A stretch of 64,000 bases of DNA from Pseudomonadota bacterium. GTDB taxonomy: Bacteria > Pseudomonadota > Gammaproteobacteria > Burkholderiales > Rhodocyclaceae. Made by a program: the position numbers and the translations under genes. How positions within the stretch are numbered: the stretch's first letter is position 1; each line of letters opens with the position of its first letter. This document shows positions 54,733 to 63,363 of the stretch, one piece after another. The DNA lies in the NCBI GenBank assembly GCA_018261895.1, contig JAGTRT010000038.1, positions 1 to 64,000 of the forward strand. The letters run 5' to 3'. Below the pieces are notes generated by a model that saw only the letters and a program-made list of their open reading frames with translations, did no database searches and had not been told where the DNA came from.

Positions 54733-54984
54733 TTAGTCTTCCTCGACACCAAACTCGGCGTCGAGTTTCTTCATCTGTCGGTTGTACCACCAGATGATCA
54801 TCAGATAGATGACCAAGGCTCCCTGGGCTGCCATGTAGAAACCAAGCGGGAATCCAAAGATGATGATCTCGTTGATATTTCGTGCAAACCAGGTGAAGCC
54901 AAAGGTCACGATCAACCAGAAGACGATCAGGATGAACGTGAGCCGCCGAGATCTGCGCCAGTAAATATCGCCGGTCGTCGTCAC
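54733..54984 (-). CDS. sodium:solute symporter small subunit (DUF4212)
   Basis: An 83-aa two-helix membrane protein. The YWRRSRRLTFILIVFWLIVT start and FARNINEIIIFGFPLGFYMA are typical of the small subunit paired with VC_2705-type symporters. Although written here after the large subunit in transcription order, it overlaps that gene by four bases, so the two are coupled. Confidence 0.88.
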   Translation of the reverse strand: MTTTGDIYWRRSRRLTFILIVFWLIVTFGFTWFARNINEIIIFGFPLGFYMAAQGALVIYLMIIWWYNRQMKKLDAEFGVEED

Positions 54985-57017
54985 AGTTCCTCCCCGCTAC
55001 GGAACCGAATTGCCCTCAGGAAGTTGGCTGACCGTGGATCCGATCTGGTCATCAGACTTACCAGAATGATGGTGACGAAACCGGCCACGACCCCGAATAC
55101 GCCGGCCGAAGTGGATTGAATATGGAACCAGGGTTCCATGCCAAAGCCACTGATTCCAAGAAGAGGCACACTGTCGAATTCGACCCGGATAATGTAATAA
55201 ATCGATAGGCAGATTCCCACTAACATTCCCGCCAGCGCCCCCTCTCTGGTCGCTCTTTCCCAGAAAATACCCAGCACCAGAGCAGGGAAAAACGCCGAAC
55301 CGGCGATGGAAAACGCCCATGAGACCATGGAAAGAATGGTTCCCGGTTTCTGAGCGGCGACCGTCGCAGCAAGAATGGCAACGACCAGTAGCATGGATTT
55401 TGAAATTACCAAGCGAAACTGGGTCGATGCATCTGGACGGAAAATCCGGTAATAGACATCGTGCGACAAGGAGCTGGTGATGGTCAGCAGCAATCCATCT
55501 GCCGTTGATAGCGCAGCCGCCAGCCCCCCCGCAGCAACCAATCCGGAAACCACGTAGGGCATGCCCGCAATTTCAGGTGTCGCCAGCACAATGACGTCAG
55601 GGTTCAACGAAAGTTCGGCCAATTGAAGGATGCCGTCAGCGTTAATGTCTTCAATGCTGACCAAGCCAACCTTGGCCCACGCGGCGACCCATCCCGGTAG
55701 CTTGGCAATGGGAATTTCGGCCAGATGGGAAAGAACCTCGTACTTGGCAAACACAGCATAGGCTGGCGCGGTTATGTAGAGCAGCAGGATGAACAAAAGC
55801 GACCAGAACACCGACTCGCGGGCCTGCCGCACGGTGGGCGTGGTGTAGTAGCGAATCAGGACGTGGGGCAAGGCTGCCGTTCCGACGGTCAGGCAGAAAA
55901 TCAACGCCAGGAAATTGATGCGCATGATGTTCTGTTCTTCGGGCGTGTCACCTGGAAACGCCTCCGCATGATGAATTGGCGGTTTGCTGCGCTCAGCCGC
56001 CGAGAACATGGCACTTTCCCAACGCGCCCTCGCCTGCTCCGGATCATGTGGAAGATCCCGATATTGCCGTTCCAGCGCGACAATATCCTTCATCTGGGCA
56101 TCACTGGCCTTCAACTGGTTGATCTGTGCCGAGAGCTGGTCCCGTTCAAAACTCAAGGACTGCGGCAACTGCATGATCTTTTGCGCATACAGATCCGCCC
56201 GTTCGCGATAGAGCTGGCGCACATCCAGCTCATCCTTGTTCTGGAAAAGGCGATCCTCCAGCTGGGTCACCTGCTGCAGCACCTGACCATAGACCAGTTG
56301 CGGAACGGGATTTCCAGTCTGGTTATAGGACAGGATGGCCACCGGCGTGATGTAGGCGACAATCAGGATGAGATATTGGGCCACTTGGGTCCAGGTAACC
56401 GCCCGCATGCCGCCGAGAAATGAGCAGACAAGAATACCGGCCAGGCCGACGAAAACGCCAATTTCAAACTGCAGGCTGACGAAGCGGCTGGTAATCACGC
56501 CGACCCCGTAGATCTGCGCAACTACGTAAACGAACGAAGCCAGAATGGCCGCGGCGACCGCGACCAGCCGAATGGCGTTACCGCCATAACGGGCGCCGAG
56601 GAAGTCCGGGATCGTATATTGGCCAAAGCGTCTCAGATAGGGTGCCAGTAGCAAGGCAACCAGGACGAACCCCCCAGTCCAGCCGATCACGTAGGCCAGG
56701 CCCTGAAACCCCGAAAGGTAGAGCGTTCCGGCCAGACCGATGAAGGAGGCCGCACTCATCCAGTCGGCACCCGTTGCCATGCCATTGAAGAAGGCAGGTA
56801 CGCGACGTCCGGCGACGTAGTACTCGGACACATCGGACGTACGACAAACAATCCCGATCAAGGCGTACATCGAAATGGTGAAGCAGAGGAAGGCGTAGCC
56901 GATCCAGCGAGGCGGCATGCCATGCTGCTCCAGAACGGCCAGCACTCCGATGAAAGCAAGGAAACAACCGGTGTAATACAGGTAATAGCGCTGCAGTCTG
57001 GACAAAGATGCAAACAT
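54981..57017 (-). CDS. sodium:solute symporter, large subunit (VC_2705 type)
   Basis: A 678-aa SLC5-fold transporter. The core resembles acetate permease ActP (GMATGADWMSAASFIG, GARYGGNAIRLVA, GLVAAGGLAAALSTADGLLL). A soluble, helical insertion of about 130 residues (about 230-360, rich in Gln, Glu and Arg) splits the core and explains the excess length. This insertion is known in the VC_2705 subfamily. The substrate is unknown; short-chain carboxylates are likely by relation. Confidence 0.9.
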   Translation of the reverse strand: MFASLSRLQRYYLYYTGCFLAFIGVLAVLEQHGMPPRWIGYAFLCFTISMYALIGIVCRTSDVSEYYVAGRRVPAFFNGMATGADWMSAASFIGLAGTLYLSGFQGLAYVIGWTGGFVLVALLLAPYLRRFGQYTIPDFLGARYGGNAIRLVAVAAAILASFVYVVAQIYGVGVITSRFVSLQFEIGVFVGLAGILVCSFLGGMRAVTWTQVAQYLILIVAYITPVAILSYNQTGNPVPQLVYGQVLQQVTQLEDRLFQNKDELDVRQLYRERADLYAQKIMQLPQSLSFERDQLSAQINQLKASDAQMKDIVALERQYRDLPHDPEQARARWESAMFSAAERSKPPIHHAEAFPGDTPEEQNIMRINFLALIFCLTVGTAALPHVLIRYYTTPTVRQARESVFWSLLFILLLYITAPAYAVFAKYEVLSHLAEIPIAKLPGWVAAWAKVGLVSIEDINADGILQLAELSLNPDVIVLATPEIAGMPYVVSGLVAAGGLAAALSTADGLLLTITSSLSHDVYYRIFRPDASTQFRLVISKSMLLVVAILAATVAAQKPGTILSMVSWAFSIAGSAFFPALVLGIFWERATREGALAGMLVGICLSIYYIIRVEFDSVPLLGISGFGMEPWFHIQSTSAGVFGVVAGFVTIILVSLMTRSDPRSANFLRAIRFRSGEEL

Positions 57018-57026
57018 CCGCCGACT

Positions 57027-57698
57027 CTAGTGCGTCCGCCGCAGGAAGCTGCTCGCCCGCGACTCGTCGATGAGCTGCGCTGCTGTATCGATCTGCTTGC
57101 CCACTGCACGAACCATCAGCATTTGAAAGATGCGCGCCAGCAAGAGCGTATTGGCCATTGCATCGCGCCGGCCGGTACCGGCATCGAGCCCGAACACATC
57201 GATCCAGTGGTCGAGCGGCATAACGGAATCGCCCTTGTCTTCAAACATGGAGGGAAGCAGCCACGCCAGATCGACCCATTGCGGCTGGAAATCGACCCCC
57301 AGCCGCTCCTTGAGTGCGCGCTGCAAGAAGCCGCCTACATAAGGAATGTGATAGGTCACCAAAGGCGCCTTGGCGGCAAAGAGCAAAAATGCGGTCAATT
57401 GCCGGTCGACTGCAGCTCCCTCGCCATCGAGCGTCGAGAAATCGACGTAGAAAGTGTCGTCGGGCTGAATCGCCCCTTTCCACACCGAGCTGGCGGCAAT
57501 GCCTAACAGTTGGTCGCTGTCCGGGTTGGGGCCACTGCTCACGATATCAACGACCACGTAGCGCGTGTGGAAGTGAAGGTCAGTCAGCGACGGACTGGTA
57601 CTGTCGCGCCAAACGTCCAGCGAAGCACGCACATCGCCGGGAAGGCTGGCGGGTGCGCTGCCCCGGAACAGAAATTTCTTGAGCCCGAGCATGGTCAT
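57027..57698 (-). CDS. degenerate DnaQ-fold exonuclease-like protein
   Basis: A 223-aa protein with the DEDD exonuclease fold but without its catalytic set. Motif I reads VVVDIVSSGPNPDSD (Val where DxE needs Glu); motif II reads TYHIPYVGGFL (no Asp); motif III has RRDAMANTLLLA (Asn in place of the last Asp). It is probably a non-catalytic binding or regulatory protein. It overlaps the next gene upstream by four bases (ATGA) and lies ten bases before the symporter. Confidence 0.75.
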   Translation of the reverse strand: MTMLGLKKFLFRGSAPASLPGDVRASLDVWRDSTSPSLTDLHFHTRYVVVDIVSSGPNPDSDQLLGIAASSVWKGAIQPDDTFYVDFSTLDGEGAAVDRQLTAFLLFAAKAPLVTYHIPYVGGFLQRALKERLGVDFQPQWVDLAWLLPSMFEDKGDSVMPLDHWIDVFGLDAGTGRRDAMANTLLLARIFQMLMVRAVGKQIDTAAQLIDESRASSFLRRTH

Positions 57699-59671
57699 TG
57701 CACCTGGTAATCGAGTTTGAGGCGCGTCTGGATCTTGCGGGCCTGACGGAAGGATTCCTTCAGGATGCGGCGATCCAGTTCGTTGAGCGTATCGGGATCG
57801 ATCAGGTTGTCGCCCTGCGTACCCGGTTCGCCTTCAAGGTACTGGTGTTGCAGGCGAAGCAACTGGATGAAATTCAGGCCTTCGAGAACGGCATTGATTT
57901 CATCGCTGCGGATCGACAGGCGCTGTGCCGCCAAGCGCAGGCGCTGAATGGAATTGGTGTTGTGCACGCCGCTGGCCATGGCGTAGATGCGGGCGACGTC
58001 GACGAAAATGCGCGAGCCGTACTTCTTGAGATCGATCTTGCCGGGATGACCCGGTTCGAGATCGGTTAGGAAATCGCGGATCTTGCCCAGCGGCGGCTCG
58101 ACATCGAGTGCATTCTTGGCCATGGCCCGCAGGAACATCGGATTGGAAGCTGTCTGGGCCAGCAGGTGGCGACGCATCGCATCGGCCAGTTCCGACTTGC
58201 CGTAGAGCGCGCGGAAGTCGAAGAAGATGGTCGCGTTAAGCAACGCGTCGGGTTGCGGCATGCGAATCCAGTTGCTGAACTGATCCTTCCACTCCTCAAG
58301 CGTCAGGCACCACTGCGGGTTGCTCGCCATGATGTTGCCCTTGCACAGCGGGAAGCCGCAACGGTCGAGGTCGTTGTTGACGTCCAACGCGTAGGCCAGG
58401 AAGCGCTTTTTCAGGTCTTCAACCGACGCGCCTTCCGGCACCTGGAAGACGATTCCGTTATCCTGGTCCGTACTGAAGGTCTGCTCGTCGCGGCCCTCCG
58501 AGCCAAAGGCCAGCCAGGCCCACTCAATGCCGTCGAAGTTGTGGTTTTCGAGATTGAGTTGGATGACACGGCGGGTCAGCGCATCATTCAGCGCGGAAAT
58601 GAACTGGGTAAGCTGCTCGGCACCGACGCCTTGCGCCAGCATGTTGAACGAGAGCTGGCGCACATCGGCTGCCGCCTGCTGCAAGGCCGCCACATCACTG
58701 GCGCCATCGATGGCCTGGCGAATCTGACGCAGGCCGACGCGCTGCAGCGAGAAGAGATCGCGCTCGGAAACGACTCCGGTCAGCTTGCCCTCGGCATCGG
58801 TGACCAGAACGTGGCGGATGCCATGAGTGGCCATGGCGAACATCGCATCGTAGGCGGTAGCATGTTCTTCCAGCATGAACGGGCTCGGCGACATGGCCTG
58901 ACTGACCGGGGCAGTCAGCGGCAGATCGGCGAGAACGACACGATCCAGCAAGTCGGAGCGGGTGAAAACACCGACCGCCTTGCGGTCGTCGCCGGCGACG
59001 ACGAGCGACCCGACCCCCGCCTTCGACATGGTTTCCAGTGCTGCCCGCAACGGCGTCTCGGGAGAGACGGTCACCGGCGAGCGGGAACCGATGCCGGCCA
59101 GCGGCGAATTGAGGGTCTGCTGCTCACTGGCACGCTGCGAAAACTGCAACTGCAACTGGCGACGCGACTGGTCGAGCAAGCTGGCGATGTAACGCGTGCA
59201 GAACAGGTTGAATTCGGGGCTGGACGTCAGCAGCGCGAGAAAATCCTCGGCTGGCAACTGGTAGCAGAAGGTATCTTCCACTGCCGTATAGACGTTGGTC
59301 GATGGACGTCCCGCCGTCACGGCGCCGATCGGGAAACTCTCCCCTGCCCCCAGGCTGAGGATGGAATATTCGGTGACGGTCACTTCGCCGGCTTGGCGCG
59401 CCTGCACCTTGCCGGATTCGATGAGGTAAAAGTAACGGACCTTGCCGGAATCGGGGCCGACGATCTCGCTGCCTGCCGCGTAGAAAACGATTTGCGCCTT
59501 TTCGGCAAAACGCTGCAGTGCGTCCGGCTGCATCTTGTTGAACGGTGCGTGGTTGCGCAGGAAGGCCTGGGTATTGCTCGCCATGCGGGCTCGCCCGTCC
59601 TGGCGCAATGACATTTCGACATGACCGACGGCCTGCTGTTGTTCTTGCCCCGATTGCTGTTGCGTAGTCAC
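57695..59671 (-). CDS. cNMP-binding/CBS/DUF294 nucleotidyltransferase-like protein
   Basis: A 658-aa cytoplasmic signalling protein. The domains are: a cyclic-nucleotide-binding fold (about 30-150; AAGSEIVGPDSGKVRYFYLIESG split by loops), a pair of CBS domains (about 205-330), and a DUF294 nucleotidyltransferase-like domain with GSEGRDEQTFSTDQDNG (about 393-409), then a helical substrate-binding domain (to 650). The nucleotidyltransferase residues G-S and D-x-D are present, so it may modify a partner protein, as GlnD does; this is inference. The start is GTG. Confidence 0.85.
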   Translation of the reverse strand: MTTQQQSGQEQQQAVGHVEMSLRQDGRARMASNTQAFLRNHAPFNKMQPDALQRFAEKAQIVFYAAGSEIVGPDSGKVRYFYLIESGKVQARQAGEVTVTEYSILSLGAGESFPIGAVTAGRPSTNVYTAVEDTFCYQLPAEDFLALLTSSPEFNLFCTRYIASLLDQSRRQLQLQFSQRASEQQTLNSPLAGIGSRSPVTVSPETPLRAALETMSKAGVGSLVVAGDDRKAVGVFTRSDLLDRVVLADLPLTAPVSQAMSPSPFMLEEHATAYDAMFAMATHGIRHVLVTDAEGKLTGVVSERDLFSLQRVGLRQIRQAIDGASDVAALQQAAADVRQLSFNMLAQGVGAEQLTQFISALNDALTRRVIQLNLENHNFDGIEWAWLAFGSEGRDEQTFSTDQDNGIVFQVPEGASVEDLKKRFLAYALDVNNDLDRCGFPLCKGNIMASNPQWCLTLEEWKDQFSNWIRMPQPDALLNATIFFDFRALYGKSELADAMRRHLLAQTASNPMFLRAMAKNALDVEPPLGKIRDFLTDLEPGHPGKIDLKKYGSRIFVDVARIYAMASGVHNTNSIQRLRLAAQRLSIRSDEINAVLEGLNFIQLLRLQHQYLEGEPGTQGDNLIDPDTLNELDRRILKESFRQARKIQTRLKLDYQVQ

Positions 59672-59687
59672 GACAACCTCGTTTTTC

Positions 59688-60743
59688 TCAAAGTGAATAG
59701 TTTAACTTGAGACGCTGTTGCAGGCGTTTGGCCTGTTTCAATGTCTCGCGCAGGATGGCCCGATCGACGTCATTCAATGCGGCGGGCTTCAGGCCATACC
59801 CCCCCGCCTCACCTCTGGCAACTGCTTCAATTTGCTGCGCCAGCCGCAGACGCAGGATTTGTGAGAATGCAGCTTCAATCGAGGCAATCTCCGTCACCGG
59901 CAAACCGACCGCGGCACCGGCCTGACGCAGGCGTTCGGCGGTACTGACCGATTCGGCGCCCGTCGACAGCGCAAAGATGCGGGCGGCATCGACAAAGATC
60001 CGGCTGCCGTACTTTTTGAGATCGACGCTCTCGCCTTCGTCTACGGCGACCTCGCCGCGGAAGTTCAGCGGGACATCGACCTGCAACGCATTGCCGGCCA
60101 TGAGATGCTGGAAGGATGGCGTGGCGACGGTCATCGACAGCAGCAGCTTGCGCAGCTTTTCACCGAGGATGAACTCGCCGAACAAGGGGCGCAGATCGAA
60201 GAAAATGCTGGCATTGAGCAGCGCCTCTGGCTCCGGGCGGCGCACCCAGTCGATGAACTTCTCGCGCCACTCCTCGAGCGACAAACACCAGGCCGGGTTG
60301 CCGGCCATGATCTTGCCGGAACACAGGGCAAAGCCGCAGTCGGCCAAATGCTGATTCACGTCCTGCGCGAACGGCTGGAAAATCTGGCGCAGGGCGGCTG
60401 CTTCCTGGCCGCTGGTCGCGTTGAAGATGAGGCCGTTGTCCTGATCGGTGACGAAGGTCTGTTCGTGACGCCCTTCGGAACCGAGGGCCAGCCAGCACCA
60501 GGCGACCGGCGGCAGGCGATGGCGGCTGGCCGTCAGCGCGATGACCTTGGCGGTCAGGCGATCATTGAAGACCGAAATCAGGCGCGTGGCGACAAGCCCG
60601 TCGAGTCCGCCGGCCACCGCCTTGAGCAGGTGTTCGCGCAGACGAATGGCCAGGGATGGCGCCGCCTCCAGGGATTTCAGCGCTTCGAGCGCCGCAACCA
60701 GATCAAGTTGCTGCCGGCAGGGCAGCGTAAATTCGGAATTCAC
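59688..60743 (-). CDS. DUF294 nucleotidyltransferase-like protein without sensor domains
   Basis: A 351-aa paralogue of the previous protein lacking the cNMP and CBS domains. The conserved segment GSEGRHEQTFVTDQDNG matches it closely, as do VNQHLADCGFALCSGKIMA and VDLKKYGSRIFVDAARIFA. A tandem duplication with loss of the sensor part is the simplest origin. It lies 16 bases upstream of the longer gene and seven bases after the exonuclease-pseudokinase. Confidence 0.85.
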   Translation of the reverse strand: MNSEFTLPCRQQLDLVAALEALKSLEAAPSLAIRLREHLLKAVAGGLDGLVATRLISVFNDRLTAKVIALTASRHRLPPVAWCWLALGSEGRHEQTFVTDQDNGLIFNATSGQEAAALRQIFQPFAQDVNQHLADCGFALCSGKIMAGNPAWCLSLEEWREKFIDWVRRPEPEALLNASIFFDLRPLFGEFILGEKLRKLLLSMTVATPSFQHLMAGNALQVDVPLNFRGEVAVDEGESVDLKKYGSRIFVDAARIFALSTGAESVSTAERLRQAGAAVGLPVTEIASIEAAFSQILRLRLAQQIEAVARGEAGGYGLKPAALNDVDRAILRETLKQAKRLQQRLKLNYSL

Positions 60744-60750
60744 GGCAGCC

Positions 60751-62916
60751 TCAATATTTCACCCGGGCGAAATAGGTTTTCTCCGCCGCTTCCAGGGCTT
60801 GGCGGACAGTGACAATACCCATGTCCTCGAGCAGCTTGACGAGCTTGAGGAAAACCTCGCCGGTCGCCAACGCGTCTTCCAGGGCGTTGTGCCGCGTACC
60901 GATGGTGATGCCGAGGCGCTCGAGAATGACGTCGAGTTTGTGGGATTCCTGATTGGGGTGAACGACGGACGACAGCAGCAAGGTATCGAGTACCGGCTGG
61001 GTGAAACGGATGCCGGTACGCTCTTCCTTGAGTTGCAGGAAGCGCATGTCGAAGGCCGCGTTGTGGGCGATCAGTACGGTATCTTCGCAGAACTCGTGGA
61101 AGGCCGGCAGGACGACATCAATGGTCGGCTGGCCGCGCACCATGTCTTCGGTGATGCCGTGAATGGGGATCGATTCGGGCTTGAGCGGGATTTCCGGATC
61201 GAGGATCTGGTTGAAGGTTTCCTGCCGCAACAGGCGGCCATTGACGATCCGCGCAGCGCCGATCTGGATGATCTCGTCGCCGTTCGAGGGCTCAAGGCCG
61301 GTCGTCTCCGTATCGAACACGGTGTAGGTCAGATCGGAAAGCTTGCGGTCGAGGTCGATCGTCTTGTCCTCGAACTTGAAGAGGTCGAAGTCGTAATACT
61401 CCGGGCGACCATTGCCGCGCGAACGTTCTTCCTGCTCGTGCTCGATTTCCGGAATGGCGACCGGCAGGACGAAACGGAAGAAAGCGCGGTGCGCGGCCTT
61501 TTCGCGCTCGTACCAGATCTCGCCGCCATGGCGGTCGATGACGTCGCGCAGGCTGAGCGGCGAGGTTTCGCTGCCGATCTGCATCGACTCCATTTCCCAG
61601 GTGTAGAAAGTCTCCGACGACATCGCCGGGCCAGCCCAGATGAGGTCGAGGTAGGCCAGTCGGCCGGCGGAGGTCAGGCGGAAGCGGAGTTCGCGCGGCT
61701 CGTAGTGATCCTGCAGCTTGGAGGCCAGCGATACGATGGCAAAGACGAGCGAGAAGCTGTCTGCCTTGATCCACAGGGCGTCGTCGAGTTCTTCGGTCTT
61801 GGTCGGCAGCTTGAGCTTGTCGTCGATGCGGCGCTGGGCGGCGGCCACGATGTCGATGCCCAGGACGTCTTCGAGCGGCCAGCGGGTCTTGATGGCGTCC
61901 GAGAACTGGCTCATGGTCTGGTCGATGACCACGCTGCGCTTGGAGACTTCGTCGTCGATGACGCGCAGGAAGCGTTCGCGCAGCTCGGCTTCCATGTCGG
62001 GGTAGTCGAGCAGGTTGGCGACCGCCGCGCGGATGTTGCCGATGGCTGAACGACTGCCCTGGGTCAGCGCGTGCAGGGCCTGGTCGCGCCTTTCTTCTTC
62101 CTCGATGCTGCGCGTGATGTTCTCGACGGTCAGCACGTAGCCGCTCATCTCGGCGTGGCTGTCGGCATGGATCAGCACCGGCACCATCTGGACGCGGAGG
62201 AGCTGGCCGCCGCGGGTGGTGGTGATGAAATTGGCGATGGCGTTCTTGCCGGCAGAGAGGCGCTGGCGAATGACCTCTTCGGCGTGTTCGACCTGGCTCT
62301 TTTCAAGAATGGAAAAGATCGAACGTCCGAGGCCGATCAGTGCCCCGCCGGCGACCGACGTCGGTCCCTGCGACAGGGCCTTGAACTGCAGGCGGGCGCG
62401 GTTGTTGTAGAGCAGGATGCGGCCATCGAGGTTACACACGACCACGGCCTGGGCCAGTTCGGACATCAGCGCGGCGAGCCGGTTCTTTTCTTCCTCGACC
62501 GAGGCCTTGGCCGTGGCGATTTGCGAATCGACGTCGTCCATGAGCGCGTCGCGCTGCTGGGCGAGGTCGTTGGCGGCCTGGGCGAGTTGCTGGACTTCCG
62601 GCGGCCCTTCGATGGTCACGCGGAAATTGCGGTTGGCGCCGAGCATGAGGCGCAGCGTTTCGGCCATGCGCAGCAGGCCTTCGACGTACTGCTTGAACAG
62701 CTTGTGCAGCACCAGCACGCCGATCACGAAGCCGAACACGGTCATCATCGTGCCCACCGGCAGGCGCGACAGCAACAGCTCGGTGAGCATCGTGCGCTCG
62801 GCTTCCTTCATGTCCAGCCAGACGAGCAGCGAGGTCACGACGAAGGGCCCGGTCATGAGCAGACCGAGGACGATCACCGCCAGGATGAAACGATGTTTAG
62901 CCTTCATGGCAGACAT
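60751..62916 (-). CDS. membrane pseudokinase fused to DEDDh 3'-5' exonuclease
   Basis: A 721-aa fusion. Two membrane helices (about 10-33 and 53-72), a HAMP-like linker and coiled coil, a PAS domain (about 150-270) and a histidine-kinase-like region (280-490) precede a DnaQ-family exonuclease (530-710). In the kinase part the HELRTPL box reads QGSRSAI (Gln286 for His) and the N and G1 boxes are not recognisable, though RHGGEIWYE remains, so it is probably a pseudokinase. The nuclease is intact: DTETTG (535-540), HNAAFD (618-623) and HNALED (676-681). A membrane-tethered nuclease tied to a sensor is unusual. Confidence 0.85.
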   Translation of the reverse strand: MSAMKAKHRFILAVIVLGLLMTGPFVVTSLLVWLDMKEAERTMLTELLLSRLPVGTMMTVFGFVIGVLVLHKLFKQYVEGLLRMAETLRLMLGANRNFRVTIEGPPEVQQLAQAANDLAQQRDALMDDVDSQIATAKASVEEEKNRLAALMSELAQAVVVCNLDGRILLYNNRARLQFKALSQGPTSVAGGALIGLGRSIFSILEKSQVEHAEEVIRQRLSAGKNAIANFITTTRGGQLLRVQMVPVLIHADSHAEMSGYVLTVENITRSIEEEERRDQALHALTQGSRSAIGNIRAAVANLLDYPDMEAELRERFLRVIDDEVSKRSVVIDQTMSQFSDAIKTRWPLEDVLGIDIVAAAQRRIDDKLKLPTKTEELDDALWIKADSFSLVFAIVSLASKLQDHYEPRELRFRLTSAGRLAYLDLIWAGPAMSSETFYTWEMESMQIGSETSPLSLRDVIDRHGGEIWYEREKAAHRAFFRFVLPVAIPEIEHEQEERSRGNGRPEYYDFDLFKFEDKTIDLDRKLSDLTYTVFDTETTGLEPSNGDEIIQIGAARIVNGRLLRQETFNQILDPEIPLKPESIPIHGITEDMVRGQPTIDVVLPAFHEFCEDTVLIAHNAAFDMRFLQLKEERTGIRFTQPVLDTLLLSSVVHPNQESHKLDVILERLGITIGTRHNALEDALATGEVFLKLVKLLEDMGIVTVRQALEAAEKTYFARVKY

Positions 62917-62930
62917 TCCGACAAATTGTT

Positions 62931-62964
62931 ATTTTGATTTTGGCCGTTTTTTCCGGTTGACCGT
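62931..62964 (+). repeat. CCGGTTGACCGT-family repeat, copy 10
   Basis: Left half ATTTTGATTTTGGCC with two changes, perfect right half, flank GAGATG as in copy 4. It lies between the pseudokinase-exonuclease gene and the response regulator, separating them into likely different transcripts. Confidence 0.88.
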
Positions 62965-62975
62965 GAGATGCTCGC

Positions 62976-63347
62976 TCAGGCGACGCCGAGCATGGTTTTC
63001 ACGCGGGCGACGAGATCCTTGGTCGAAAAAGGCTTGGTCACGTAGGCATCGGCGCCGATGGCCAACCCCTTGGCCACTTCGGTGTCGCGCCCCTTGGCGG
63101 TCAGCATGACGATCAATAGTCCGGCCTTGGCCGGGTCGGCGCGCAGTGCCTCGCAGACTTCGAAACCCGACTTCTTCGGCATCATGACGTCGAGCAGGAT
63201 GAGGTCCGGCCGGAAGCTCGCTTCCTTGGCCAGCGCCTCCTCGCCATCGCAGGCCACGGCAATCTCGAAACCTTCCTTTTTCATCAGGAATTCGAGGGAA
63301 ATGACGATGTTGGGTTCATCGTCGACGATCAGGATTTTTTTGCTCAT
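62976..63347 (-). CDS. single-domain response regulator
   Basis: A 123-aa receiver domain without output domain. Acidic pocket Asp9-Asp10, phospho-acceptor Asp53 in LLDVMMP, Thr83 and Lys105 (in TKPFS) are all present, so it should be phosphorylated, probably by the histidine kinase 16 bases upstream. It may act by protein contact. Confidence 0.93.
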   Translation of the reverse strand: MSKKILIVDDEPNIVISLEFLMKKEGFEIAVACDGEEALAKEASFRPDLILLDVMMPKKSGFEVCEALRADPAKAGLLIVMLTAKGRDTEVAKGLAIGADAYVTKPFSTKDLVARVKTMLGVA

Positions 63348-63363
63348 CTAAGGGTCTCCGTTG

